Part shown: in pieces, positions 1-9,226 of the stretch | How positions within the stretch are numbered: the first letter of the stretch is position 1 | Layout of the letters: each line of letters begins with the position of its first letter | Origin: JADJPL01 sp040382095 | GTDB lineage: Bacteria; Bacteroidota; Bacteroidia; Chitinophagales; Saprospiraceae | DNA length: 64,000 bases | Direction: 5' to 3' | NCBI GenBank assembly: GCA_040382095.1 | Contig: JBEIGB010000004.1 | Coordinates: forward strand, 1-64,000 | Notes under the pieces: model-generated | Told to the model about the DNA's origin: nothing | Database searches by the model: none | What the model saw: only the letters and a program-made list of their open reading frames with translations | Made by a program: the position numbers and the translations under genes

Positions 1-969
1 AATGAGCTCGGCATCCTCGGTGCCGGCCACAACAGCCCCATGCTCACCGGTGCAGGGCGGGCCCCGCAAACCGCCGTTGACCAGGACAGTACTGCCGCCA
101 ACGGGCTGCCTTCCATTGCGCACTATATCAAAAAAATATTCCTCGTAAGCGATAACGATGCCTTCAACCGTCTGTACGAATTCCTGGGCCAGGAATACCT
201 CAATGACCGGTTACGGGCAAAAGGCTATCCCCATACCCGCATCGTACACCGACTCTCCGTGAGCGGGTTCGATACCATCGGCAACCGCTATACAAATCCT
301 GTCAGCCTGCTCGATAGTACTGGCAACCTGCGCTACTTCCAGGGGGAAGCCTTTAGCCAATGCCCCCCGGCAAGTATGGGGATAGGCAGCCAGCAGCTCG
401 GTAAAGGCTATATGGATGCCAACGGACAGCTCGTGCAGAAAGCTTTTGATTTTTCTTTCCGCAACTTTATGGGCCTTCGGGAAATGCATGATATGCTGCA
501 GGCTGTACTCTTTCCAGAAGCAGTTCCGGCAATACGGCGCTTCCGCCTGAGTAAAGCGGACGAGGAGCTACTCCTGCGCGCAATGTCCATGCTGCCCGGG
601 GAATCGGACTTTCCGGCCTATGACTCCGTTGAGTATTACGACCGCTATGTCAAGTTCCTTATGTTTGGCGATAGTACCGGGAAGCCCATGCCCGCACACA
701 TCCGCGTGTTCAATAAAGTCGGCAATGCATACGGCTTCCTCAGCGATGTGGCATACATCGTTGATTTCAGGCATCAGGTGGAATTCATGCTCGCCGCTAC
801 GATACATGTCAATGCCGATGGTATCTTCAATGATAATAAATATGAATACGACACGATCGGCTACCCATTCCTCGGACGTTTAGGCCGGGCCGTGTACGAC
901 TATGAGCTGCGACGCCCCCTGCGGCACAAGCCAGATCTAAGTAAATTTATGTTGGACTGGAAAAAGTAA
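1..969 (+). CDS. Beta-lactamase-like serine hydrolase, C-terminal part (cut by left edge)
   Basis: The frame is open from base 1 to the TAA at 967-969, so the gene begins outside the window; the ATG at 40 is internal. The fragment resembles the penicillin-recognising class A beta-lactamase-like fold (Beta-lactamase2 group). It has an SDN motif (the SxN box, in SDNDAFNRLYE near residue 53 of the fragment) and a KVGNAYG stretch near the C-terminus at the place of the K-T/S-G box. The nucleophile SxxK motif would lie upstream of the window and cannot be checked. Relatives in Bacteroidota are usually exported hydrolases of unknown substrate, so true beta-lactamase activity should not be assumed. 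A copy of the repeat-end motif CTTTTTACACAACC lies 8 nt after the stop. Confidence 0.75.
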   Translation, partial: NELGILGAGHNSPMLTGAGRAPQTAVDQDSTAANGLPSIAHYIKKIFLVSDNDAFNRLYEFLGQEYLNDRLRAKGYPHTRIVHRLSVSGFDTIGNRYTNPVSLLDSTGNLRYFQGEAFSQCPPASMGIGSQQLGKGYMDANGQLVQKAFDFSFRNFMGLREMHDMLQAVLFPEAVPAIRRFRLSKADEELLLRAMSMLPGESDFPAYDSVEYYDRYVKFLMFGDSTGKPMPAHIRVFNKVGNAYGFLSDVAYIVDFRHQVEFMLAATIHVNADGIFNDNKYEYDTIGYPFLGRLGRAVYDYELRRPLRHKPDLSKFMLDWKK

Positions 970-976
970 CTGCACA

Positions 977-993
977 CTTTTTACACAACCTCC
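977..993 (-). repeat. Solo terminal-repeat motif of the palindromic repeat family
   Basis: CTTTTTACACAACCTCC differs at one base from the right-hand terminal repeat of the element at 60844-61030. It stands alone just after the serine hydrolase stop codon, with no matching left end. Confidence 0.5.
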
Positions 994-1082
994 GTTTAAA
1001 AATGCGCACGGTCCCGATAAGTCTGTTGCTCCCGAATGCAATTTTTTATTGGGGGAAAAATGTTTTTTTGCTTTTCTTTCAC

Positions 1083-1090
1083 TAATTTTG
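1083..1090 (+). promoter_or_regulatory. Candidate -7 box for tRNA-Thr
   Basis: TAATTTTG fits the Bacteroidota primary sigma -7 consensus TAnnTTTG and lies 20 nt before the first tRNA base. A TTTG at 1067-1070 is too close to serve as a standard -33 element, so only the -7 part is supported. Confidence 0.45.
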
Positions 1091-1109
1091 CTAGCCCGAA
1101 AGGGAAAAA

Positions 1110-1185
<76 letters not shown>

Positions 1186-1254
1186 AAAAGTATCAGCTCG
1201 TCGCTACAACTGACCGAGCGACAAGACTCTTCGTGTGGATGTCTCCTAAGAAAA

Positions 1255-1434
1255 GATTGTGTGAAAAGTATTCTGCCGCCCTCGGCGGCAGAACAAAATT
1301 TTATCAGAGCGCAGTTTTTATTGATTTTGCTTCGCAAAATCAATAAAAACTGCGCTCTGATAAATATTCTTTGGCGGCGTAAGCCACCAAAGGACTTTCG
1401 GGACAGCCCCAGAAGATTTTTTTGGAGCCCCGTT
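1255..1434. repeat. Palindromic repeat element, copy 1 (three hairpins)
   Basis: The core is a perfect 31-bp inverted repeat, 1300-1330 with 1334-1364, around triloop TTC. On the left is a 10-bp hairpin (TTCTGCCGCC/GGCGGCAGAA, loop CTC, 1271-1293). On the right is a 10-bp hairpin with one mismatch (CTTTGGCGGC/GCCACCAAAG, 1369-1392). A degenerate left end, GATTGTGTGAAAAG (1255-1268), matches the GGTTGTGTAAAAAG of copy 3 at 12 of 14 bases. The right end is eroded and its limit (about 1434) is approximate. The element lies between tRNA-Thr and the 3' end of a lipoprotein gene. Confidence 0.8.
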
Positions 1435-1442
1435 CTCACTGA

Positions 1443-2879
1443 TTAATCTGCAGAACGTATTGTCGTATATTCCTGAATCCAACAGCCTACATAGAAGCGA
1501 TCCCCGGCTTTGAGGTTGCGCTGGAAGATATCCTCTTTATTAGGCATATACTGGGCGTACCGTCCGATCCATTTATTAGCTTCAGCCGCACTTGAAGGAT
1601 CCACAGACCTGGCACGGTTCCACATATCTATTGCGGGCCAAACGACAATTTGGCTGTCCCAGCCCCGGCCGGGGCCGCAAAGCGGGCCACTGGAAGCGTA
1701 TAAACGGCCAATCAGGATGAAGGGTTCGCCCCAGTTAGGGCGTACCCCGGCGGCTTTCAGCGCATACTTCCTTGCCTGCGGAAAATTTTTGAGGCTACCG
1801 TAATAAATTTTGGAAACCAGGAGGAGGTACTGGCTTTTTTTGACGATATCGTTTTCGTCTTCAGCAGCCTTTTCGAAGCCTGCGATTGCACATTCGTAGT
1901 CGGCATCGCGCAGGCAGTTATATGCAATTTCGACCGGGCCTTTTTCCACAACGCAATTCGCATTTCCGGCTTCGATGAGTTTACGGAGGCGTTCATCCGT
2001 TTCGGGGCATGCCCCGAACTTCAACCTGCTGTAAACTTCCCGGATGGCATCACAATTGTTGGGCGACTCTTCGAATACGGGCAGATATCTGGCCATATAG
2101 TATTCACAGTCATAAAAGCCCCGGACCACCTCGAAAGCTTCAAGTCGGGCGGGGGCATATCCCTCCACCACCCTCCAACGTTCGCAGGCCTGCCCCTCAC
2201 AATTTTCAAGACCTTTAGCGATGATTTCCCGGACGAGCTGCTGGTATTTTTGCGCTTCTTCCATGGGAATTTCCTGGGCGAAGTACAGATCTACGAGCAG
2301 GGAAGAGAATGGGTTAATGACGAAATCGGACGTTTTGAGCCCATCGCGGTCAATGGCAGTTTTGAAGAGGAGATAAATCTCCTTTCGCGATGCGCGGTGC
2401 GTATAAGTATAATAAAGGTCGAACCCCTTACGTGCGGGAACGTACCCCCCTTGAGGATAGCACTGGTCTATTTCGTCGTAAAGCTGGAAGATCCGGTCAA
2501 TCAGCCGTTCCTTTTCGGTAGAATCGGCCGTTTGCCCCATGAAATGTTCATAGAAGCGGATACCGTCTGCATATACACTGTTCCGTTGGCCGTCTGCTGC
2601 CGGAGCTTCAGCATAGACTTTTTGCCAATAATCATAAGCCTGCTGCCAATCCTCTGCTTTCATGAAATCCCGGTAGAGGACGAAATTTCGCAGGGCCTCA
2701 TCGGGGTTGCGTGCATCTGAGAATTTGCGGCATGGCCCTGTCGTTACCACCGGCTTTTCTGCAACCGGCGGAGCAGGGGCGGGCGCCGGGCCTGCCAATG
2801 GCTGCGTCGCCTTAGGGGCACAGCCACCCAGACAAAAGGCGACCAGGATCAAAGGGAGCAAGAACGGTAAGGCCCTCAT
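1443..2879 (-). CDS. TPR-type lipoprotein, paralogue of the next gene upstream
   Basis: The 478-residue product starts with a signal peptide ending in a lipobox (LGGC, Cys20), followed by an Ala/Pro-rich linker, so it should be a lipid-anchored envelope protein. The remainder is mostly helical, with TPR-like repeats, clearest near residues 310-390 (DYECAIAGFEKAAEDEN, then ARKYALKAAGVRPNWGEPFILIGRLYA). It aligns along its length with the neighbouring 468-residue protein; for example, both have APAADGQR followed by a LYDxxxQCY segment and end in a similar FxxGxW region. It is the last gene of a three-gene unit on the minus strand, 3 nt after its paralogue. No enzymatic motif is visible; a scaffold or envelope-assembly role is only a guess. 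Confidence 0.75.
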   Translation of the reverse strand: MRALPFLLPLILVAFCLGGCAPKATQPLAGPAPAPAPPVAEKPVVTTGPCRKFSDARNPDEALRNFVLYRDFMKAEDWQQAYDYWQKVYAEAPAADGQRNSVYADGIRFYEHFMGQTADSTEKERLIDRIFQLYDEIDQCYPQGGYVPARKGFDLYYTYTHRASRKEIYLLFKTAIDRDGLKTSDFVINPFSSLLVDLYFAQEIPMEEAQKYQQLVREIIAKGLENCEGQACERWRVVEGYAPARLEAFEVVRGFYDCEYYMARYLPVFEESPNNCDAIREVYSRLKFGACPETDERLRKLIEAGNANCVVEKGPVEIAYNCLRDADYECAIAGFEKAAEDENDIVKKSQYLLLVSKIYYGSLKNFPQARKYALKAAGVRPNWGEPFILIGRLYASSGPLCGPGRGWDSQIVVWPAIDMWNRARSVDPSSAAEANKWIGRYAQYMPNKEDIFQRNLKAGDRFYVGCWIQEYTTIRSAD

Positions 2880-2882
2880 CGT

Positions 2883-4289
2883 TTAGTACTTCAGTGTGAC
2901 TGCTTCGCCGATCCAGCAAGGAACGGTTACCCGCTGGTTGTTCATACCCCGCATAAACACATCGTCCTTGGGCGGGACAGAGGCACTGTACAGGGAAATC
3001 TTTTTCCCGGCTTCACCGGCGACCTCGCTGTCTATCGAACGTGCGTATGCATATTTGTCAATGGCGGCCAAAACGGCCAGGCCGCGGGTATAGGCATCGC
3101 TTCCACAGGTACGGCTGGTTGAGGCATACATATCGCCGATGAGCATATAGGGACGGCCCCAGCCCTGACGCAGGCTCGCCGCTTTACGCGCATTGTCGCG
3201 CGCTGCAGAATAAGCCTTGAGCTGGCGGAACTGGATAGAGGCGATACCGAAGTAATACTCGGCCTGCTTAGCCTGGTCGGGCTCCTGAGCAATCGCTTCC
3301 CGATATTTGTCTATCGCTTCGGAATACTTGCCGTCTTCATACAATTTACGGGCAGCCAGGCCGGGGTTTTTTGCAAGGAATTCTTCTGAGAGCCGGGTAT
3401 TGAGTTCCTGGGCGGTTGCCTCATACTTGCTTTTGAGTTCGACCATAATTTCGTCCTTCTCGTCACAGCCCTGTGTTTTGAGCGTATTATAGACATAGCG
3501 CAGGACTTCGAGGTCATCGGGGTTTTCCCGATAGCTTGGGATTAATTTATCTTTGAAATAGCCGCAGTCAAAAATATCCTTCTCGACTTCGCGCAATTGA
3601 AATTCCATACGGGTGTTCGCTGCTTCGTAATATTGCCCGTATTTTTCATTATTTACCGTATTGTATTCGGCGATAGCCTGTGCTTTCGTGAGAGCATCGC
3701 GGGCATCTACCTGACTGACCTGGCCGGCCTTGAACAAATAGGCAACCAGCATACCGAGTGGTTCGAAAATCGTATATTCGGTATCGTTAGCACCTTTTTG
3801 AATAGCCTCCTGAAATGCTTTAAACGTTTCAGTGCGATAGCCGTAAGCGGTCATATAGAACATGTCCACCGCTTTGCGCGAAGTTGCATAAGGTATCTCC
3901 TTGGCATAGCATTGTGCCATTTGATCATAGAGCTTGACGATCATTTGCTCTGCATGGGCTTTGGCGACATCATCTTTGGCGCGTTCCTTCTGAGCTTTGT
4001 ACAACTCTACCCCATCCACGAAATGGGCGGCACGCTGGCCATCGGCAGCAGGTGCGGCTTCGTAAGCTTTTTTCCAGTTATCGAAAGCGAGTTTGAAGTT
4101 TTCTTCATCCATCGCTGCGAGTGTAGTATAGTTTTTCCCTTTCACGATACCTCTGTAGAGTACGTGGGCTTCCTTGATTGCAGCTTCATTAGGCAAGCCA
4201 ACCCAGGTTGCGCACTGGGCAAAGCCGATACCAGTCGTTAGGTACAATAAGGCGAAAATAGAAACCAGAATACGGGTTGCTGAAGTCAT
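2883..4289 (-). CDS. Exported TPR-repeat protein
   Basis: The product has 468 residues, with an N-terminal signal peptide ending near GIGFAQC. The C-terminal half contains recognisable TPR units (AARKLYEDGKYSEAIDKYREAIAQEPDQAKQAEY and the following unit with AARDNARKAASLRQGWGRPYMLIGDMYA). It shares the APAADGQR and LYDQMAQCY landmarks with the lipoprotein downstream, so the two look like tandem duplicates, one kept soluble or periplasmic and one lipidated. Start and stop codons are separated by 2-3 nt from both neighbours, which suggests one transcript with the outer-membrane protein gene. Exact function is unknown. Confidence 0.75.
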   Translation of the reverse strand: MTSATRILVSIFALLYLTTGIGFAQCATWVGLPNEAAIKEAHVLYRGIVKGKNYTTLAAMDEENFKLAFDNWKKAYEAAPAADGQRAAHFVDGVELYKAQKERAKDDVAKAHAEQMIVKLYDQMAQCYAKEIPYATSRKAVDMFYMTAYGYRTETFKAFQEAIQKGANDTEYTIFEPLGMLVAYLFKAGQVSQVDARDALTKAQAIAEYNTVNNEKYGQYYEAANTRMEFQLREVEKDIFDCGYFKDKLIPSYRENPDDLEVLRYVYNTLKTQGCDEKDEIMVELKSKYEATAQELNTRLSEEFLAKNPGLAARKLYEDGKYSEAIDKYREAIAQEPDQAKQAEYYFGIASIQFRQLKAYSAARDNARKAASLRQGWGRPYMLIGDMYASTSRTCGSDAYTRGLAVLAAIDKYAYARSIDSEVAGEAGKKISLYSASVPPKDDVFMRGMNNQRVTVPCWIGEAVTLKY

Positions 4290-4291
4290 GA

Positions 4292-5632
4292 TCAGTTGAA
4301 TTTGCGTTTAAAAAACCAAGAGTTATCATCGAGCGTGAAACCGAGACTAATTTGTACGAACGTTTCCTGCAGGTCATTTTTTACTCCAAAAGTACCTGCC
4401 GCCAGGGCGGCATTGACGAATGAAGTAGTTTGCCTTGGCAGGATAATGGGAAATCCAGCCCCCAGGGAGATACCGATTTCCCGGATTTGCTGGCCATTAA
4501 AGCTACGGGGGTCGGTACCGTAAAACATTCCCGCCCGATAGCGTATGCGCCTGAAATAATTATTGTAGGAAGTGATGTCGGGGATCCATTCGCTACCCAG
4601 GGAGAAGCGCCAGGAATTGAGCAGGGTTTCCGGGCGGGCAGCATTTTGATACTGGCTCCATGCCGTAGCCGAGTAATCCGCGATAATTTTGAGTTTATCG
4701 AGTTTATCGAAGGAAAGGCCAAGACCTGCTTCGCGGGGGAGTTGTCCATTTTGCCTGGTTTCGCTTTCGAACAGGACGGTATCAATGGAGGAGGTCAGGG
4801 CGACATTATCGCGATAATAAAAACGGCTGGTAAACGTGTTGATAGAAGCCGAATTATTCAAGTAGGCGCCGAGGGTAAGGGAGGTACTGCCAGCGGTATT
4901 CCTGCGGTTTTTAGGAGAAAAAAAAGCAGTATATTGGATTCCCGCCGTCCATTGGGCACCACTGATAGCGATTTCGTCGCGCAGCTCCGTCGAATATGCC
5001 AGTAGCGCAATACTGTCCAGCCCGATACGGCGGGCGTTGGTGATTTTTCCGAACAGGGCGTTTAATTGTATCCCGGCCGAAAGGCCACCATAGCGGAGGC
5101 CATTTCCCCACTTAAAGCGATAGGTCCCACCGCTCCCTTTCAGCGAGATATTGGTCGTACCGAATTCCGGCGTAGTCCCCTGGGTTTCTATATTATAGCC
5201 TACATTCGAGAAGGGTTGTAATGCCACCGACATTCCCCAGCCGAATTTATTTTTGTTGCGTTCCAGCGCCTGGTTGATCGGGTTTTTCAAGGGGAAGCCG
5301 AGCGCAAGATAGTTCAGGTTGCCGCTCCAGATACCTGAGCGCCCTTCATCGGAGCGGAGCCGGGCATATTTGGCATTCAGCCCCATTTCAAAAGCCGTGA
5401 CCTGCAGCCATCCCAAAGAAGCGGGGTTTATGGTATTGAGGTGAAAGGGGTCGTAGTAGGCTGCGCCCATCCCCCCCATTCCGGCTGAGGCGACAAAGTA
5501 CTGGGGCGCCATATCCCCCAGCCCGAAGCGGGAGTACGGGGAATTAGCCTTTGGTTGGATGAGATAATTATTTTGGGCAAATACGCCATTGCCAGCAAGG
5601 AGCATCCCACAAAAAATAATAATCCCTTTCAT
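4292..5632 (-). CDS. Outer-membrane beta-barrel protein (SPYSRFGLGD family)
   Basis: After a signal peptide (MKGIIIFCGMLLAGNGVFAQ) comes the SPYSRFGLGD motif and a Gly/aromatic-rich sequence of alternating strands ending in a Phe/Lys tail, as in a widespread family of Bacteroidota outer-membrane proteins related to FadL/PorV-like barrels. The open frame extends to a GTG at 5695, but that would add 21 residues ahead of the signal peptide. The ATG at 5632 is preferred, since a TTTG and a TATTTG about 21 nt apart just upstream could be its promoter. It heads the unit with the two TPR proteins (2-nt gap), so a barrel plus periplasmic TPR partners is plausible. Cargo or ligand is unknown. Confidence 0.75.
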   Translation of the reverse strand: MKGIIIFCGMLLAGNGVFAQNNYLIQPKANSPYSRFGLGDMAPQYFVASAGMGGMGAAYYDPFHLNTINPASLGWLQVTAFEMGLNAKYARLRSDEGRSGIWSGNLNYLALGFPLKNPINQALERNKNKFGWGMSVALQPFSNVGYNIETQGTTPEFGTTNISLKGSGGTYRFKWGNGLRYGGLSAGIQLNALFGKITNARRIGLDSIALLAYSTELRDEIAISGAQWTAGIQYTAFFSPKNRRNTAGSTSLTLGAYLNNSASINTFTSRFYYRDNVALTSSIDTVLFESETRQNGQLPREAGLGLSFDKLDKLKIIADYSATAWSQYQNAARPETLLNSWRFSLGSEWIPDITSYNNYFRRIRYRAGMFYGTDPRSFNGQQIREIGISLGAGFPIILPRQTTSFVNAALAAGTFGVKNDLQETFVQISLGFTLDDNSWFFKRKFN

Positions 5633-5831
5633 CCTGAAACCCGGCATACCGCTTAATATTTTTTCGAAACGTCGAACGGAAAATTTCTTAAGCACAAATA
5701 TCTGTTTTTTCTAATTTTTGCCAAATGTGGCACCATCGCATTAATAAGATGGTCATTTAAATGTTTTGGTTGGTCAGTGCACGGCGAAAGTTTATATCGA
5801 ACCTGCCTTCCCGACCAGTTTTGCCCGGAGC

Positions 5832-7358
5832 CTAATGTTTGAAGTGTCGTATTCCGGTAAACAGCATCGCCATACCGCGTGCGTCGCAGCAATCCACGCT
5901 TTCCTGATCGCGAACCGAACCTCCTGGTTGTACGAGTGCCCGGATACCTGCTTCGTGCGCAATCGCAGCACAGTCGGGAAAAGGAAAGAAAGCATCGGAA
6001 GCGAGTACAGAACCAGTCGGATCGAATCCATGGTGGCGGGCTTTGGTCAGGGCCTGTTGAAGGGCATCCACCCGGGAGGTCTGCCCACAACCCATTCCGA
6101 TGAGCTGTCTGCCCCGTACCAGCGCAATCGCGTTGGATTTGAGGTGCTTTACACATTTGAGCGCAAAGAGCAGATCGGCTTTTTCGTCGTCAGAAACCCC
6201 TTCCCTCGTCGGTTGCGTCCAGGTCGCAGGGTCTTCCATTGCCTGATCGGTATCTTGCTCGATTACCCCATGAAGCAGGCTCTTAAACATTTTCGGCGCA
6301 AGCCGGAAATGCGGAGCGCGCAGGAGTATGCGATTTTTTTTACGGGATAGTTTTTCCAAAGCTTCCCCGGAGTAATCCGGCGCGATCAAGACCTCATAAA
6401 AGATTTCGTCCACTGCTTCCGCCGTGGCCAGGTCTATAGGGGCATTGCTGATGAGTATCCCGCCAAATGCCGATACGGGATCGGCCTGCAATGCTGCCTC
6501 CCAGGCTTCCCGGACACTGGGCCGCGTTGCGACCCCGCAGGGATTTGTATGTTTAAGGATGGCGAAAGTAGGGGGGGCATCCTTGAATTCTGCGATCAAC
6601 GCCACCGCCGCATCTATGTCCACCAGGTTATTGTAGGAAAGGGCTTTCCCCGAACATTTTTCGAAAGCCTGCCCCAGATCGCCATAAAACGTGGCACTTT
6701 GGTGGGGGTTCTCCCCATAACGCAGGGCTTCTGCACCCATCAGGCCAAACTGCCCTCCTGCTGTACCGTTCCCGCCTTTGAAATATCCCATGATTGCAGA
6801 ATCATATTCCGAGCTGACCTCGAATGCCCTACCGGCAAGGGCTTTGCGCTCCGCTATGCCCGTCGCCCCATCATTTTTTTCCAATACAGACAAAATAAAA
6901 GCATAATCCCTGCGCGAAGGGACGACCGCAACATCCCGGAAATTCTTGGCTGCTGCACGGATAAGAGAGATCCCCCCGATATCTATCTTTTCTATAATAG
7001 CCGCCTCCTCGTTAGTCGTGGCAAGGGTTTCTTCAAAAGGATATAAATCCACTACGACCAAATCAATCTCCGGGATTCCGAATTGTACCAGTTCCTCGAC
7101 ATGGGCCGGTTCGCGCCGTGCCAGGATACCTCCAAAAACTTTTGGATGGAGGGTCTTTACCCGTCCATCCAGGATAGAGGGGTATCCAGTAAGCGATTCT
7201 ACTGATATAACCGGGATGCCAAGGGCAGCGATGTATTCCTGGGTACCCCCGGTAGAGTATAGCGTGGTCCCGAAATGGTGCAGGGCACGGATCAGCGGCT
7301 CAAGTCCTTCTTTTGAATATACCGAAATCAGTGCAGATCGTATTTTCTTTGTGTACAT
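5832..7358 (-). CDS. purH: Bifunctional AICAR formyltransferase / IMP cyclohydrolase
   Basis: PurH carries out the last two steps of IMP synthesis: formylation of AICAR with 10-formyl-THF, then ring closure. The N-terminal MGS-like cyclohydrolase domain is clear (SALISVYSKEGLEPLIRAL, STGGTQEYI, SLTGYPSILDGRVKTLHPKVFGGIL). The transformylase part includes YGENPHQSATFY, LSYNNLVDIDAA, LKHTNPCG and the C-terminal GMAMLFTGIRHFKH. The open frame continues to a TTG at 7451, but the ATG at 7358 (MYTKKIRSALISVYSKEG) gives 508 residues and matches the family start. purQ is about 9 kb away and purA about 44 kb away, so purine genes are scattered here. Confidence 0.96.
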   Translation of the reverse strand: MYTKKIRSALISVYSKEGLEPLIRALHHFGTTLYSTGGTQEYIAALGIPVISVESLTGYPSILDGRVKTLHPKVFGGILARREPAHVEELVQFGIPEIDLVVVDLYPFEETLATTNEEAAIIEKIDIGGISLIRAAAKNFRDVAVVPSRRDYAFILSVLEKNDGATGIAERKALAGRAFEVSSEYDSAIMGYFKGGNGTAGGQFGLMGAEALRYGENPHQSATFYGDLGQAFEKCSGKALSYNNLVDIDAAVALIAEFKDAPPTFAILKHTNPCGVATRPSVREAWEAALQADPVSAFGGILISNAPIDLATAEAVDEIFYEVLIAPDYSGEALEKLSRKKNRILLRAPHFRLAPKMFKSLLHGVIEQDTDQAMEDPATWTQPTREGVSDDEKADLLFALKCVKHLKSNAIALVRGRQLIGMGCGQTSRVDALQQALTKARHHGFDPTGSVLASDAFFPFPDCAAIAHEAGIRALVQPGGSVRDQESVDCCDARGMAMLFTGIRHFKH

Positions 7359-7751
7359 GGCTATTGTGATGTCCTGCGCAGCAGGCAGCATAAAAATTTT
7401 ATTGGAGGGGTGAACAAGTTTATTTTGTTTTCCGCTGTCATCCGGCAGCAAAATAAAGTCTTAAACAGGCTGGAGCTGGCATTGTTTCGCCTTTACTTAT
7501 AAGATTTACCTAATGTGATATATATCGTACCGCTGATACAAAGTGATACGGCGTGTTGAAAAAAACGCAAAATTAAAGAAATATGCAAAACGCCGTAAAG
7601 TTTTGAACTGGAAATACAATCAAACCGTTGGACCGTGAATTGACAATCTCGTGGAGAAGGATCGGCATGGTAAAGGAAGACCAGCCTGCTTCAACCTGCC
7701 GTAATTCCGTCGCAACAAGCCTGTACTGCAGTGCCATAGCCGGGTTTCAGG
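7359..7751. other. Intergenic: purH leader, no gene seen
   Basis: This 393-bp gap lies between the tdk stop and the purH start (both minus). On the minus strand TAATTTTG (7568-7575) fits the TAnnTTTG -7 box and would give a purH leader of about 200 nt. I see no recognisable riboswitch. The dispersed motif CCGTCGCAACAAGCCTGT sits at 7707-7724, near the tdk end. Confidence 0.4.
7707..7724 (+). repeat. Dispersed motif TCGCAACAAGYCT, copy 1
   Basis: CCGTCGCAACAAGCCTGT, one base off the consensus CCRTCGCAACAAGTCT. It lies 28 nt beyond the tdk stop codon. Confidence 0.5.
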
Positions 7752-8369
7752 TCAATGCGGTGGCGGGGCGGACACCGTATTCCCGGAGCGGGGATCGAGC
7801 AGTTTGCCAAGATGAAAACAAGTCCGGCAGCGCGGCTCATAGACGTCCTTTTCGCCGAGGACGACTTTTTCCTCGTTTTCCCCCAGCCGGTAGGAATGCA
7901 TGGCGAGGTTGCCGCAATGGACACAGATTGCATGTACTTTAGTGATATATTCCGACACGGCAAGCAGCTGTGGCATTGGGCCAAAGGGCTGACCCCTGAA
8001 ATCCATGTCCAGCCCTGCCACAATTACCCGGATGCCCCTTAGCGCAAGCTTCTGACAATTGTCGGGCAGCTCGTCGTCAAAAAACTGCGCTTCGTCAATC
8101 CCCACAACGCTCACGCCTTCGGAAAGGGCGAGGAGCTGTCCGGAATGGGTAATTGGCGTAGAGTGGACGGAATTGGCATCATGGGAGACGACCTGTCGCT
8201 CCGCATAGCGCAAATCTATCTCCGGCTTGAAGATTTCTATCCGCTGGTTGGCAATTTTGGCCCTTTTCAACCGCCGGATGAGTTCTTCTGTTTTTCCGGA
8301 AAACATGGAGCCGCAAATGACTTCGATCCATCCGTGGCGTTGTCCCCTCGATTGTGGTTCTATGAACAT
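7752..8369 (-). CDS. tdk: Thymidine kinase, type II
   Basis: The enzyme phosphorylates thymidine with ATP in the salvage route to dTTP. It has a P-loop at residues 20-27 (GSMFSGKT), a DEAQFF box at 91-96 that carries the catalytic acid, and four zinc-binding cysteines (148, 151, 180, 183) of the lid structure. Length (205 residues) is normal for the tetrameric bacterial type II enzyme. The start is an ATG, and a second gene reads away from it on the plus strand, 149 bp upstream. No regulatory site is obvious. Confidence 0.95.
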   Translation of the reverse strand: MFIEPQSRGQRHGWIEVICGSMFSGKTEELIRRLKRAKIANQRIEIFKPEIDLRYAERQVVSHDANSVHSTPITHSGQLLALSEGVSVVGIDEAQFFDDELPDNCQKLALRGIRVIVAGLDMDFRGQPFGPMPQLLAVSEYITKVHAICVHCGNLAMHSYRLGENEEKVVLGEKDVYEPRCRTCFHLGKLLDPRSGNTVSAPPPH

Positions 8370-8468
8370 GACAAAGATTTGAAAAATTCTGGCAAATATT
8401 TTTTGCTTATTTCACCCTTATGACCCCCGATTTTCCGTTTAAGGCATAATGCATCCGGCAGAAAAACG

Positions 8469-8476
8469 TAATTTTG
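8469..8476 (+). promoter_or_regulatory. Candidate -7 box for the Pro-rich protein gene
   Basis: TAATTTTG fits TAnnTTTG and lies 42 nt before the chosen ATG at 8519. No good TTTG is found at the usual -33 spacing. Confidence 0.4.
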
Positions 8477-8518
8477 GGCTTATTATAGCAGGATTATTTG
8501 AAAAAATATATTCTAAAT

Positions 8519-9181
8519 ATGGATATCACAACCGCCAGGACCTTGATGCGCAAAATCAACTCCCTTTTCGGGAGCCTCGAAGATGAAAACGCCCAACTAT
8601 CCCCGATCGAACGCGATTTGATGCTGAGTTATCTGCGGCAATTATACGCCGTTTTTTTGGAAGGTAAAACCCCGGAACCAGCCCGAGGAACAATTCCTCC
8701 AGCCGAAGCGCCCCGCGAAATAAAGGTACCCCCCGTCCAGGTCATCCCGCCGATGCCAGCACCAACACCCGTACCCGTTGCGAAGGTAGCCAAAGAAGAA
8801 ATACCAGCTCCTCCGCCCCCGCCTGTCATGCCAAAACCAGATACCGTTCAATTGCCCATCGGGACGCCGCAGGGTTCACTCGATCAGTTATTCACCTTTA
8901 AAAAAGTGACCGAGCTTTCCGAACGCCTCGGAGAAAGCCCCGTCGGCGACCTGAATACCGCCATGTCCATCAACGACCGCCTCCTTTATGTCAATGAACT
9001 TTTTGGCAGGGACCGCAGCGCGCTGGACGATTCCCTCACGATTCTCAACCGCTTTGATTCCTTTACCGCAGCAAAAAATTTTCTGGTCAGCCTTGCAGAA
9101 CAGTACCAGTGGGGCAGGGAAGAGCGCTCGGAGGTCGCCCAGAATTTCATCAAACTCGTCAAGCGGAGGTACCCGGCGTAA
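8519..9181 (+). CDS. Conserved hypothetical protein with Pro/Ala-rich linker
   Basis: The open frame begins with a TTG at 8498, but the ATG at 8519 (MDITTARTLMRKINSLFGSL) follows a good -7 box and is preferred. The product has a helical N-terminal region, a long Pro/Ala/Val-rich linker (about residues 55-120, including a run of prolines), and a charged, helical C-terminal domain (GDLNTAMSINDRLLYVNELFGRD, then SLAEQYQWGREERSEVAQNFIKLVKRRY). That C-terminal domain looks like one I associate with conserved Bacteroidota proteins of unknown function. There is no signal peptide. It precedes the serine-protease gene by 45 nt on the same strand and may be co-transcribed with it. Confidence 0.7.
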   Translation: MDITTARTLMRKINSLFGSLEDENAQLSPIERDLMLSYLRQLYAVFLEGKTPEPARGTIPPAEAPREIKVPPVQVIPPMPAPTPVPVAKVAKEEIPAPPPPPVMPKPDTVQLPIGTPQGSLDQLFTFKKVTELSERLGESPVGDLNTAMSINDRLLYVNELFGRDRSALDDSLTILNRFDSFTAAKNFLVSLAEQYQWGREERSEVAQNFIKLVKRRYPA

Positions 9182-9226
9182 GGCTATGGAAGTGAACAGG
9201 ATGCCTTTTGTACGATCTTCAGCAGA

